A stretch of DNA of 64,000 bases from Hydrogenoanaerobacterium saccharovorans (GTDB taxonomy: Bacteria; Bacillota; Clostridia; Oscillospirales; Ruminococcaceae): contig NZ_RKRD01000001.1 of the NCBI RefSeq assembly GCF_003814745.1, forward strand, positions 1,736,001-1,800,000, read 5' to 3'. The translations under genes and the position numbers were made by a program. Every line of letters starts with the position of its first letter. Position 1 is the stretch's first letter. Below, piece by piece: positions 10,202 to 18,224 of the stretch. Under the pieces are notes generated by a model. The model worked only from the letters and a program-made list of their open reading frames with translations. It ran no database searches and had not been told where the DNA came from.

Positions 10202-10278
10202 ATGTTGGTTTGTGCATAAATCAGCATATTATTGCACGACGCTCGAATATACACCCTTGTTTTGAAGGAGAAACTGCT

Positions 10279-11658
10279 ATGTCAATGAAAAAACACTACG
10301 ACGTTGCTATTGTAGGCGGAGGAATCGGCGGCATTATGGCTGCATACCGTCTTGTTACTGCCAATCCCGCACTTTCGGTCTGCATTTTTGAAAAAGGCAA
10401 TGCACTTACAGGTAGGTCTTGCCCGATTGTTACAAAAAAAGTAGATCACTGCATTAAGTGCAAGTCCTGCGCAATTATGGAAGGAATGGCAGGTGCCGGT
10501 GCATTTTCTGACGGCAAATATGTAATCTCTACTGAATACGGCGGTTGGCTTACAGAATTTTTACCTGCCGGAACCGTTATAGACTATATTGAACAGGCAG
10601 ATAAAATCTTGGTACAGTTTGGTGCTACCACAGAGCGTTTTATGCCCAACAATGACCTAAAAAAGCTCTGCACACAGCACGACCTGCATATGAACCAAGC
10701 ACAGCTTAAACATCTTGGTACCGATTCGAACTTTGAGACGATGCGCAAGCTGATTGAAGATTTAAGCACTCGCTGCGACATATTAACAAATACCGAAGTA
10801 CTGGACGTAGACAAAAACACCAATAGAATTACCGTTGCAGATAAAAATGGCGAACATACCGTAACCGCAGATGATGTTATTTTTGCCGTAGGACGTGTAG
10901 GCAGCCGTTTCTTTGTAAAATGGTGTCAAAAAAATAAAATTGCGCTTGAAAACAACCAGGTCGACGTTGGTGTACGTGTGGAACTGCCCGCTTTGGTTTG
11001 GGAGGATTTCTCGAAAAAAATCTACGAACCAAAAATTTGGTACCGCAGCAAAGGCTACGGTGATACAACCAGAATGTTCTGCTTTAACGAGCGTGGGCAG
11101 GTTGTTACCGAAAACACAGACGGAGTACTGACTGTAAACGGACACAGCTACCGTGACGAGTGCCGCAAAACAGAAAATTCGAACTTTGCGCTGCTTGCTA
11201 CCATGCGATTTACTCAGCCGTTTAACAACCCCATTGAATATGCCCGGCACGTAGCAAGCCTTGCCAATCTTATCAGCGGTGGCAGTGTACTTGTTCAGCG
11301 TTTAGGCGACTTGAAGCTTGGCAGACGTACCGATGAAAAACGATTAAAACAATCTACCGTGCGCCCCACCCTAGCAGCAGTTCCCGGCGATTTGAGCCTG
11401 TGTATGCCGAAGCGCCAGCTGGATAATATTATGGAAACGTTGGAAGCATTGGACAAAATCGCCCCCGGCACTGCAAACTATGATACTTTGCTTTATGGCA
11501 TTGAATGTAAATACTACTCTGCACGCCCCGAATCTGAAAATTTTAAAATTAAGGGATGCAAAAACATTTACGCAATTGGTGACGGTGCGGGCTTTACCCG
11601 TTCGTTGTCGCAAGCTGCAGCAAACGGCTTGTACGTTGCCGATTTGTTAACAAAATAA
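10279..11658 (+). CDS. FAD-dependent dehydrogenase, COG2509 type
   Basis: 459 residues. A Rossmann FAD-binding loop GGGIGGIMAAYRL is at residues about 13-25, and a cysteine cluster follows (SCPIVTKKVDHCIKCKSC, about residues 48-65). The C-terminal FAD segment ends IYAIGDGAGFTRSLSQAA. These match the uncharacterised NAD(FAD)-utilising dehydrogenases of COG2509. The four cysteines may bind a metal or cluster, but their spacing is not a standard ferredoxin one. The start is the ATG preceded by AAGGAG with eight bases between. It is a single-gene unit with its own promoter and terminator. Substrate unknown. Confidence 0.85.
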   Translation: MSMKKHYDVAIVGGGIGGIMAAYRLVTANPALSVCIFEKGNALTGRSCPIVTKKVDHCIKCKSCAIMEGMAGAGAFSDGKYVISTEYGGWLTEFLPAGTVIDYIEQADKILVQFGATTERFMPNNDLKKLCTQHDLHMNQAQLKHLGTDSNFETMRKLIEDLSTRCDILTNTEVLDVDKNTNRITVADKNGEHTVTADDVIFAVGRVGSRFFVKWCQKNKIALENNQVDVGVRVELPALVWEDFSKKIYEPKIWYRSKGYGDTTRMFCFNERGQVVTENTDGVLTVNGHSYRDECRKTENSNFALLATMRFTQPFNNPIEYARHVASLANLISGGSVLVQRLGDLKLGRRTDEKRLKQSTVRPTLAAVPGDLSLCMPKRQLDNIMETLEALDKIAPGTANYDTLLYGIECKYYSARPESENFKIKGCKNIYAIGDGAGFTRSLSQAAANGLYVADLLTK

Positions 11659-11669
11659 ACATATATACA

Positions 11670-11704
11670 AAAAGCGAGGATACAAGTTTGTATCCTCGCT
11701 TTTA
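11670..11704 (+). terminator. intrinsic terminator of the FAD dehydrogenase gene
   Basis: A 16-bp perfect stem (AAAAGCGAGGATACAA and its complement) followed by T residues. It can also stop leftward transcripts. Confidence 0.9.
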
Positions 11705-11720
11705 TCATTATGTTAAATTC

Positions 11721-12143
11721 TCAGCGTATTTTGCCGGTTACCTCATGCGACTGAGGCGCAAAGCTTTGCTTACCCATATTGATGTAGGCAGATTTACGTT
11801 TAACCGTAAAGAAAATGATAGTTGCTGCTAAAATAATGTCGAATAAACTGCCGGTAACAAACATATCCCATATGCCGGATTCTATCAGAGTGCCTTGGCT
11901 TACAAAGATTAAATTGAATACCGTTGCAACAATTTCAGCAATAAAGAAAAGCGCTATTTCATTGGGTTTTGTTTTGTTTTTAAAACTGCGAAAAGCAACC
12001 GTTCCCCCTGCTAAAACCAAAACAGCACAAACACCGAATACTATCGGCGGTAAACCGGTAGAATCTGTTATAAAAAGATACCCGCCAGCAAAGGCCTTAA
12101 TCAAAACTTTTAAGCATAAATAATAATATATAACTTGCTTCAA
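11721..12143 (-). CDS. small integral membrane protein, unknown function
   Basis: 140 residues from a TTG start at 12143 that has GGAGG six bases upstream; an upstream in-frame ATG gives 19 extra residues with no ribosome site. Four hydrophobic segments are seen, near residues 5-30 (VIYYYLCLKVLIKAFAGG), 38-55, 68-90 and 103-122, with a basic tail KRKSAYINMGKQ. I do not recognise a family. It stands alone between two terminators. Confidence 0.6.
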   Translation of the reverse strand: MKQVIYYYLCLKVLIKAFAGGYLFITDSTGLPPIVFGVCAVLVLAGGTVAFRSFKNKTKPNEIALFFIAEIVATVFNLIFVSQGTLIESGIWDMFVTGSLFDIILAATIIFFTVKRKSAYINMGKQSFAPQSHEVTGKIR

Positions 12144-12373
12144 AGAATCCCTCCATATCCATATTACGTAAGCATAATGCTTACTTTGCTGCCCATTCAT
12201 TTACTATATTTGATTATTGTGTTGTTATTGTGAAGTTACAGTAAACAAAGGCAACCAATTTTTGTATTTTTACGGCACAACCTATAATAATAGATAGAGT
12301 TGTTTTTGTCAAGGATTGTGAATGTTTTGTCTAAAAAAATGCACAAATTACACCTATTAAGTGTAGTTTGTGC

Positions 12374-12412
12374 ATAAAAAATACCGCCTCCAAAACGAAC
12401 CTCGGAGGCGGT
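12374..12412 (-). terminator. terminator of the pot operon
   Basis: On the minus strand a 9-bp GC-rich stem ACCGCCTCC/GGAGGCGGT is followed by ATTTTTT, just after potD. Confidence 0.9.
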
Positions 12413-12434
12413 TTAGAACAATACAGTAAAGAAA

Positions 12435-13646
12435 TTAGTAAATATCGCGTTTCTTTTTGATGGAGCGCACAACGTTAATCCCCACCGAAAACAGAATACA
12501 GCCTATCATCAGCATCGGAATCATCCATTTGCTATACCCTACTTCTGCAGAAATTACTTCTACCCATAGTTCATCCATTTCTGCACTGGCATCTTTGGGG
12601 AGATCGTAGAAGAACTCTGCCTTTGCCATGATCTCTTCAGGAGGATAAGATATTGGACTGTTTTTGGTTTCTTCGTCCAGCAATTCATACGCTGCAGTGT
12701 TCGGGGTGGAATAACCGATATATTCGATGTTTGCAGCCGCTACTTCGGGCTCACATAAAAAATTGATATACATTTCGGCAGCTTCTTTGTTTTTGCTGCC
12801 TTTGGGGATGCAGATAGAATCGACAAATTTATTGGTGCCTTCGTTGGGAACAACAAAGGCTAAATCCTCGTTTTCTGCCATCATCGTAAGTGCATCACCT
12901 GCATAGTACGGTGCCAAAGCAGCTTCTCCGCCTTGCATTTTATCAAAGATTTCATCCATCACGTACGCCTGAACCAAAGGCTTTTGCACTTTCAGTTCCT
13001 CTGCAGATTTTCGAATTTCGTCCGGGTCGTGGGTATTCAGCGAATACCCCAACCGTTTTTGTGCCAAAGCAAATGCGTCACGTGGGTTGGAAAACATTAA
13101 TATATCACCGAGGTAACGGGCATCCCACAGGGCATCCCAGCTGTTAATCTCGGTATCAACCATCGTTGTATTGTAAATGATACCGACGGTGCCCCAAGTG
13201 TATGGAATGGAATATTTATCTTCAGGGTCGTATTCCATGCCTGTAAACTGAGGGTTGGTATATTTAGAGTTGGGAATGTTATTGAGATTGAGCTGCTCTA
13301 ACATATCTTCGCGTATAAATTTTGCAATCATATAGTCGGATGGAATGACAATGTCATAGCTTGCTCCTCCGCTTTTTAACCGAGCATACAATTCCTCATT
13401 GGAGGCAAAGGTAGTATAGTTCACCTTAATACCGGTAAGAGCCTCAAACTCGGCATTTACATCAATGGATTCTTGTGCATCGTTGCTGATGTATTCTCCC
13501 CAATTGTGAACATTGATGGACACATTCTGCCCTTTAAACTTTTGGTAATAGGCTTGGTCTTCAACTTTTACTTGTGCAAACGCTTTTACAGTAACCAACG
13601 GAAGCGACATGATAACTGCCAATGCTGCAATCAAAAGCTTTTTCAT
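12435..13646 (-). CDS. potD: spermidine/putrescine-binding protein with C-terminal membrane anchor
   Basis: 403 residues. A Sec-type signal peptide at residues 1-24 ends in VKAFA with no lipobox cysteine. The mature part is the PotD/PotF fold: NVHNWGEYI near residue 46, SGGASYDIVIPSDYMI near residue 92, and the tryptophan segment PYTWGTVGIIYN near residue 148. The last 35 residues hold a hydrophobic segment (MIPMLMIGCILFSVGIN) followed by the basic tail RSIKKKRD, so the protein seems held in the membrane by its C-terminus and not by a lipid. It overlaps the end of potC by 4 bases. Polyamine specificity is inferred from family and operon. Confidence 0.92.
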   Translation of the reverse strand: MKKLLIAALAVIMSLPLVTVKAFAQVKVEDQAYYQKFKGQNVSINVHNWGEYISNDAQESIDVNAEFEALTGIKVNYTTFASNEELYARLKSGGASYDIVIPSDYMIAKFIREDMLEQLNLNNIPNSKYTNPQFTGMEYDPEDKYSIPYTWGTVGIIYNTTMVDTEINSWDALWDARYLGDILMFSNPRDAFALAQKRLGYSLNTHDPDEIRKSAEELKVQKPLVQAYVMDEIFDKMQGGEAALAPYYAGDALTMMAENEDLAFVVPNEGTNKFVDSICIPKGSKNKEAAEMYINFLCEPEVAAANIEYIGYSTPNTAAYELLDEETKNSPISYPPEEIMAKAEFFYDLPKDASAEMDELWVEVISAEVGYSKWMIPMLMIGCILFSVGINVVRSIKKKRDIY

Positions 13647-14461
13647 AGAGATTCGGCACCTGCCTTTCTCTTGGTATGCTTTTCCTTGCGGGCATCCATA
13701 ATGTTATATATGACCAGTACAGCAATAACAACCGCAAAAATAATAGTAGATAATGCATTAATTTCGGGGCTGACTTTGCGCCTTGTCATGGAGTAAATGG
13801 TAATTGGCAGTGTTTGCGAAGTTGCACCGCTGTTAAAGTAGGATATGATAAAGTCATCCAAAGAATAGGTAAAAGCCATTAAAAAGCCCGAAACCACACC
13901 CGGCGATATCTCAGGCAGAACCACTTTCCAAAACGCCTGAAATGGTGTGCATCCTAAATCCAGTGCAGCTTCATACACAAACCTATCCATCTGGCGAAGT
14001 TTAGGCAGTACATTTAATATCACGTACGGAATATTGAATGTGATGTGCGCCAAAATCAGCGTTGGGTATCCAAATTGGATAGGAATACCGATTTTGTTCT
14101 TCATAAATACAAACAGCAGCATCAGTGACACACCCGTTACAATCTCGGGGTTAATGATGGGCAGATAAGTTACGTTCATAATCATTCCGCGCATCCATTT
14201 GTTCATCGAATTGATACCGATTGCTGCCGCTGTACCGATGATAACCGCAAAAATAGTGGATATCACGGCGATGATGAGTGTAGTGCGCAAAGAATTGAGT
14301 ATAACGTTATTCGAAAACAGCTTACGGTACCAATCTAAGGTAAAGCCCGTAAACACGCTGCGGCTTTTTGATTGGTTAAAGGAAAAGAAAATAAGAACAC
14401 CGATTGGCATATATAAAAAAGCCATAACGAACCAAAAATAAACTCTTGAAAGCTTTTTCAT
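13643..14461 (-). CDS. potC: spermidine/putrescine ABC transporter permease PotC
   Basis: 272 residues, six predicted membrane segments, with the permease EAA loop YEAALDLGCTPFQAFWKVVLP at about residues 163-183 that docks on the ATPase. The N-terminus FWFVMAFLYMPIGVLIFFSFN is typical of PotC. Start and stop overlap potB and potD by 4 bases each, so the operon is translationally coupled. Confidence 0.94.
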   Translation of the reverse strand: MKKLSRVYFWFVMAFLYMPIGVLIFFSFNQSKSRSVFTGFTLDWYRKLFSNNVILNSLRTTLIIAVISTIFAVIIGTAAAIGINSMNKWMRGMIMNVTYLPIINPEIVTGVSLMLLFVFMKNKIGIPIQFGYPTLILAHITFNIPYVILNVLPKLRQMDRFVYEAALDLGCTPFQAFWKVVLPEISPGVVSGFLMAFTYSLDDFIISYFNSGATSQTLPITIYSMTRRKVSPEINALSTIIFAVVIAVLVIYNIMDARKEKHTKRKAGAESL

Positions 14462-15267
14462 ATCATCATATCCTCCATTTCCTCATCAAACTGGTTGGTG
14501 ATGCTCATACTAAGGAGGATTAAGACCATCAGCACCAGCGAAATTGCCGCGCCGAGGTTAGGATTATATGCATTACCGAGGAACTGAAGGTCAATCAGGT
14601 CACCAATCATGATGTTGCCGCCTCCGCCTAACATTCTTGAAATGATAAAGGTAGAGATTGCAGGCACAAAAACCATGGTAATACCCGAGCGGATACCCGG
14701 TAATGAAAGAGGCAGAACAACTCTGGAAAATACTTCATAGGTATTTGCGCCCAAATCTTGCGCTGCTTCTATAATGCGTCCGTCAATTTTAGTCATGATA
14801 CTGTAAAGCGGCAGAATCATAAACGGCAGATAATTATATACCATGCCGAGCACCACTGCCCCTTGAGTATTGATCATATGAAAAGGACCCATGCCGAACA
14901 AACCGAAAAATTTGTTAATCAGTCCGTTCTTCTCAAGCAGTGTCATCCATGCATAGGTGCGAAGCAAAAAATTCATCCACATTGGGATAATGCACAGCAT
15001 AAGCATAGTACGCTGCTTGTTGGCAGGGCGCCGTGAAATGATATAGGACAAAGGATACGCAATGATGAGGCAAAGTACCGTTGCAATGGCCGCCAGCCAA
15101 ACAGAATGCACCAGCACACCCGAATACTCGCCAACCCGTGAGATATTGTCAATGGTAAATTTACCATCTTTCGTAGTGAGTGCAAAATATACCACCAAGC
15201 CCAGTGGTATAACCGTAAATATCGCCATCCATAAAATGTACGGCACGGAAGGAGCTTTGGATTTCAT
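14458..15267 (-). CDS. potB: spermidine/putrescine ABC transporter permease PotB
   Basis: 269 residues with six membrane segments and the EAA loop IEAAQDLGANTYEVFSRVVLP at about residues 165-185. The segment NFLLRTYAWMTLL (near residue 98) is typical of PotB. It starts directly after the potA stop and overlaps potC by 4 bases. Confidence 0.94.
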   Translation of the reverse strand: MKSKAPSVPYILWMAIFTVIPLGLVVYFALTTKDGKFTIDNISRVGEYSGVLVHSVWLAAIATVLCLIIAYPLSYIISRRPANKQRTMLMLCIIPMWMNFLLRTYAWMTLLEKNGLINKFFGLFGMGPFHMINTQGAVVLGMVYNYLPFMILPLYSIMTKIDGRIIEAAQDLGANTYEVFSRVVLPLSLPGIRSGITMVFVPAISTFIISRMLGGGGNIMIGDLIDLQFLGNAYNPNLGAAISLVLMVLILLSMSITNQFDEEMEDMMI

Positions 15268-16326
15268 CTATGATTCCTCCATTTTCTTCATAATATGAAT
15301 GTCCTCCGGATTAATTACCATCCCAATGGTATCTCCGGGTTTCTCCGCAACTGTGGAGTGGATCATCCAATCATACCCGCAGGCACGTACAATCATTTCG
15401 TAATGTACACCTTTAAAGATAATGGATTCAACAATACCTGAAATATGCCCTTGAATCGGAGGAACAACTTTAATATCTTCGGGGCGTACCACAACGTCGA
15501 TGCGTTCTTTGGGCTTGAAACCTTTGTCTACACAAACAAATTCACGTCCTGCAAATTCCACTAAGAAGTCTTTGCACATAACGCCGTCCAAAATATTGCT
15601 TTCGCCGATGAAATCGGCAACGAAGGCATTGTTAGGCTCGTTATAGATATCGACCGGAGTACCTATCTGCTGAATATCGCCGTCTTTCATAACTACGACA
15701 GTATCAGACATCGTAAGGGCTTCCTCCTGATCGTGTGTTACATAAATAAAAGTAATACCCAAACTTTGCTGAATACGTTTCAGCTCTATCTGCATATCTT
15801 TTCTTAATTTTAGGTCGAGTGCGCCCAAAGGTTCATCGAGCAACAGCACTTTCGGATGATTAACCAATGCACGTGCAATAGCAACGCGCTGCTGCTGACC
15901 ACCGGAAAGTTGGTTGACTCCCCTTTTCTCGTAACCTTTGAGGTTTACGAGTGCAAGCATCTCCTGCACACGTTCTTTAATAATCTTTTCTTCCATTTTT
16001 TGCAAACGCAGACCGAACGCCACATTCTCAAATACATTCAGATGTGGGAACAATGCGTAGCGCTGAAACACCGTGTTCACCGGCCTTTTGTAGGGCGGAA
16101 GATCGTTGATGCGCTTCCCTTCAAAATAAACGTCACCCTTCAGCGGATCTACGAAACCGCCGATGATACGAAGAGTTGTAGTTTTTCCACAACCCGACGG
16201 ACCAAGAAAGGTGACAAATTCTTTGTCGTGTATATTCAGGTTCAACCCCTCTAATACACGCTCTCCGTCATACTCGACAACAATGTCTTTCAGACAAATA
16301 ATAATGTTATCTCCCATGCTTTGCAT
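15268..16326 (-). CDS. potA: spermidine/putrescine ABC transporter ATP-binding protein
   Basis: 352 residues. Walker [10 protein letters not shown] near residue 39, signature [10 protein letters not shown] near residue 138, Walker [12 protein letters not shown] near residue 158, and a C-terminal TOBE domain from about residue 270. It energises polyamine uptake through PotB/PotC. First gene of the operon; a long structured leader precedes it. The start shown follows AAAGGGGGATGCAAAGC; an internal ATG (MGDN, 3 codons on) is also possible. Confidence 0.95.
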   Translation of the reverse strand: MQSMGDNIIICLKDIVVEYDGERVLEGLNLNIHDKEFVTFLGPSGCGKTTTLRIIGGFVDPLKGDVYFEGKRINDLPPYKRPVNTVFQRYALFPHLNVFENVAFGLRLQKMEEKIIKERVQEMLALVNLKGYEKRGVNQLSGGQQQRVAIARALVNHPKVLLLDEPLGALDLKLRKDMQIELKRIQQSLGITFIYVTHDQEEALTMSDTVVVMKDGDIQQIGTPVDIYNEPNNAFVADFIGESNILDGVMCKDFLVEFAGREFVCVDKGFKPKERIDVVVRPEDIKVVPPIQGHISGIVESIIFKGVHYEMIVRACGYDWMIHSTVAEKPGDTIGMVINPEDIHIMKKMEES

Positions 16327-16560
16327 CCCCCTTTGCGGATTTTAAGTCACGCACGTAAATTAGCATTAAGGCAATACAGCCTTAACCGCTGCACAGATGT
16401 TTTGCTCGTCTGTGCCAAACCACTGTGGACCCACACGTGCTTTTGATATCGCTTCCCGCAAAAGGCTTAACTCTAATCGTGACCAATATGGTTCGTTTTA
16501 GGCGATACATACGCAACGTGTGTTTTGTTTTTTCATAGATGCATAAAACCTTGCTTTTAT
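16327..16560 (-). promoter_or_regulatory. long structured leader upstream of potA (riboswitch-like candidate)
   Basis: This gene-free stretch, read leftward, carries several helices: a perfect 7-bp hairpin GCACAGA/TCTGTGC (16391-16415) and a 7-bp hairpin TTAAGGC/GCCTTAA (16366-16385). The second can be replaced by pairing of AAGGCT with AGCCTT at 16462-16467, so two states are possible. No T-run terminator is seen, so control, if any, would act on translation. I cannot match it to a known riboswitch class. The rest of the gap up to 16817 is A+T rich with no gene. Confidence 0.4.
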
Positions 16561-16817
16561 TTTACAATTGTAACAAAGTTTTAACTATGTCTGTTGTATA
16601 AAACAACGACTTAAAATATATCACAAATATTAAAATTGTCAATGATTTTTCTATAAATTTCTGCATTTTTCTCTTGATTTAAAGAAAAATTCAGCATCTT
16701 TTTATATTCAAAGATAATATTACTTTAAAATGCTTTGTTTTTCTCTTGATATCTCTTGATTTCTTGTTTTAAATTCAAAAAATGATTTTATTTGATAAAA
16801 CTTTTAAAAATCAGGGG

Positions 16818-16846
16818 TTGCAATTTGGTCGCGAATATGGTAGTAT
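16818..16846 (+). promoter_or_regulatory. promoter of the tRNA-Pro gene
   Basis: TTGCAA and TAGTAT are 17 bases apart, 38 bases upstream of the tRNA. Confidence 0.75.
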
Positions 16847-16883
16847 ATTTGAGCAGGAGTTTTAAACAAACTTTTAGAAATGT

Positions 16884-16960
16884 CTGGGTATAGCGCAGAT
16901 TGGTAGCGCGCTACCTTGGGGTGGTAGAGGCCGTGGGTTCAAATCCCGCTACTCAGACCA
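16884..16960 (+). tRNA. tRNA-Pro, anticodon GGG
   Basis: A full cloverleaf: acceptor CTGGGTA with TACTCAG (one G-T pair), D stem GCGC/GCGC, anticodon stem CTACC/GGTAG around the loop TTGGGGT, T arm GTGGG-TTCAAAT-CCCGC, discriminator A and encoded CCA. The anticodon GGG reads CCC and CCT. It has its own promoter and terminator. Confidence 0.97.
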
Positions 16961-16964
16961 AATT

Positions 16965-17006
16965 AAAGTCATGTATGAGGATTTGAACTTATACATGACT
17001 TTTTTC
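16965..17006 (+). terminator. terminator of the tRNA gene
   Basis: A 12-bp stem AAAGTCATGTAT/ATACATGACTTT runs into a T tract. Confidence 0.9.
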
Positions 17007-17067
17007 GTTCTATATAATAAGATTAAGTAGATGAAGATTATTTATATAATGATCAGGAAGTGATTTT

Positions 17068-17673
17068 TTGAACAGAAAAATTGGAATGGTCAGCTCCATA
17101 ATAAACTTAGTTTCCGTGCTGTTATTTGCTCTGTGTATGCTCACTAAATTTGATTTCGGCAGCTACCTTATTTGCATGTTTATAGCTTTTAGTTTTGTAC
17201 CTATGATAAGTGCATTTTGCAATGAATGTGACGTAGCCAGAAAAACAGCAGGATACTCTGCCATGATTTTTGCTGGAGTGTATGCGGTAATTATTCTTAT
17301 TGTGTATTTCGCACAAGTAACTGCTGTAAGACTTGACGGATTGAACCAACAAGCAATGCAAATTATTGATTATAGCAAATTTGGTCTGTTTTTTAGTTAT
17401 GACTTGTTGGGCTATGGAATTATGGCACTGTCAACCTTTTTTGCAGGCTTAACTATCCAACCCCAAAATAATTCCGATAAGGTGCTAAAGTGGTTGCTTG
17501 TAGTTCATGGAATATTTTTTGTTTCTTGTCTTATTATGCCTATGCTCGGGCTGTTCTCAGCGGAGATGCAAGGCAGTGAATGGATTGGGATTCTTGTCCT
17601 TGAGTTTTGGTGCATTTATTTCACCCCCATAGGTTTTCTATCTTATTTGCACTTCAAGAGCACACCCGCCTAA
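17068..17673 (+). CDS. six-segment membrane protein, unknown function
   Basis: 201 residues from a TTG start with AGGAAG seven bases upstream. About six hydrophobic helices fill the protein (residues about 7-27, 31-50, 60-85, 103-125, 138-160, 172-192), with short loops; one loop holds FCNECDVARK. No catalytic motif is seen and I do not recognise the family. It follows the tRNA terminator and converges on a leftward RNA candidate. Confidence 0.65.
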   Translation: MNRKIGMVSSIINLVSVLLFALCMLTKFDFGSYLICMFIAFSFVPMISAFCNECDVARKTAGYSAMIFAGVYAVIILIVYFAQVTAVRLDGLNQQAMQIIDYSKFGLFFSYDLLGYGIMALSTFFAGLTIQPQNNSDKVLKWLLVVHGIFFVSCLIMPMLGLFSAEMQGSEWIGILVLEFWCIYFTPIGFLSYLHFKSTPA

Positions 17674-17761
17674 TGAGCATAATCTATGGTGCGCAATAGT
17701 TCAAATCCCAACTAAAAATTGGATGATATCTTAATACGGCGGAGCTTGCAAAATATTATAA

Positions 17762-17960
17762 CACAAAAGAGCCCCCAGATGCCTACCGACGGAAAGGCTA
17801 GCATCTAAAAAGCTCTTAAAATCTGTTCAAAACTGTGACAGAATCACAGCATAAATACGCTCTCATAAGTCTTGTAAGATGTTGTTCCATCTTTAAGGCG
17901 CAAAGCGCATCGTCTGTTTGCAGCAGATAGTGCGCTGTGAGGGTGTTATTTTATTTCCTA
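17762..17960 (-). ncRNA. candidate standalone structured RNA, about 200 nt
   Basis: No protein is encoded here, but the minus strand has a strong extended -10 promoter at 17967-17995 and a terminal hairpin at 17767-17817 (AAGAGC and AGATGC arms) followed by TTTTGTGTT. Between them are a closing helix TCACAGC/GCTGTGA (17934-17940 with 17844-17850), a hairpin GCGCA/TGCGC with inner TCTG/CAGA, and a hairpin AAGATG/CATCTT. The strand of the closing helix at 17844-17849 can instead pair with 17833-17838 in a 6-bp hairpin, so the RNA can switch. The next gene downstream is convergent, so the transcript does not lead a gene. It does not close 5' to 3' end as 6S RNA would. Confidence 0.5.
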
Positions 17961-17966
17961 TAATAT

Positions 17967-17995
17967 ATTATATCATTACAAAACCAATATTTAAA
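17967..17995 (-). promoter_or_regulatory. promoter for the structured RNA candidate
   Basis: On the minus strand an extended -10 element TGATATAAT lies 17 bases from TTTAAA. An overlapping alternative is TTGGTT with ATTATA, also at 17 bases. Confidence 0.65.
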
Positions 17996-18052
17996 GGATT
18001 TACCAATTAATTTGGGGGACATTTCGTCTCTCTTTTTTTGTTGAATTTCTGC

Positions 18053-18166
18053 TCAGCCATTACGACAAAATAAAGTAAAGTCATTGGCAGTGCCACCGAA
18101 TGCGTAACCTACTTTATCTCTAATTCCAAAGGGACGCGCTGTTTTGGTCACAATTTTTTGTTCCAT
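18053..18166 (-). pseudogene. stub of a GPH-family (MelB-like) sugar:cation symporter
   Basis: A 37-codon reading frame starts at an ATG with AAGGAG six bases upstream. It reads ARPFGIRDKVGYAFGGTAND near its middle, which matches the conserved start of glycoside-pentoside-hexuronide symporters (FGxxDKxGYxFGDxxNDF). It breaks off right after NDFT, where the first membrane helix should begin, and ends at a stop. A full transporter has about 450 residues, so some 90 percent is gone. It is the third gene of the leftward cassette after the LarA-like fragment and the isomerase, and the loss ends beside the RNA promoter. Confidence 0.6.
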
Positions 18167-18224
18167 GCTAAACTCCTTTTTCGTTTTCAATCATTGATAA
18201 ACGCCGCAGAGCTTGGGTCCAAAG

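Noticed and set aside
16327..16560. T-box leader before potA
   Set aside because: No T-box sequence, no specifier loop and no terminator; polyamine importers are also not T-box targets.
17762..17960. 6S RNA as identity of the structured RNA
   Set aside because: The size fits, but the 5' and 3' ends do not pair into one long rod with a central bubble; the 3' hairpin is independent.
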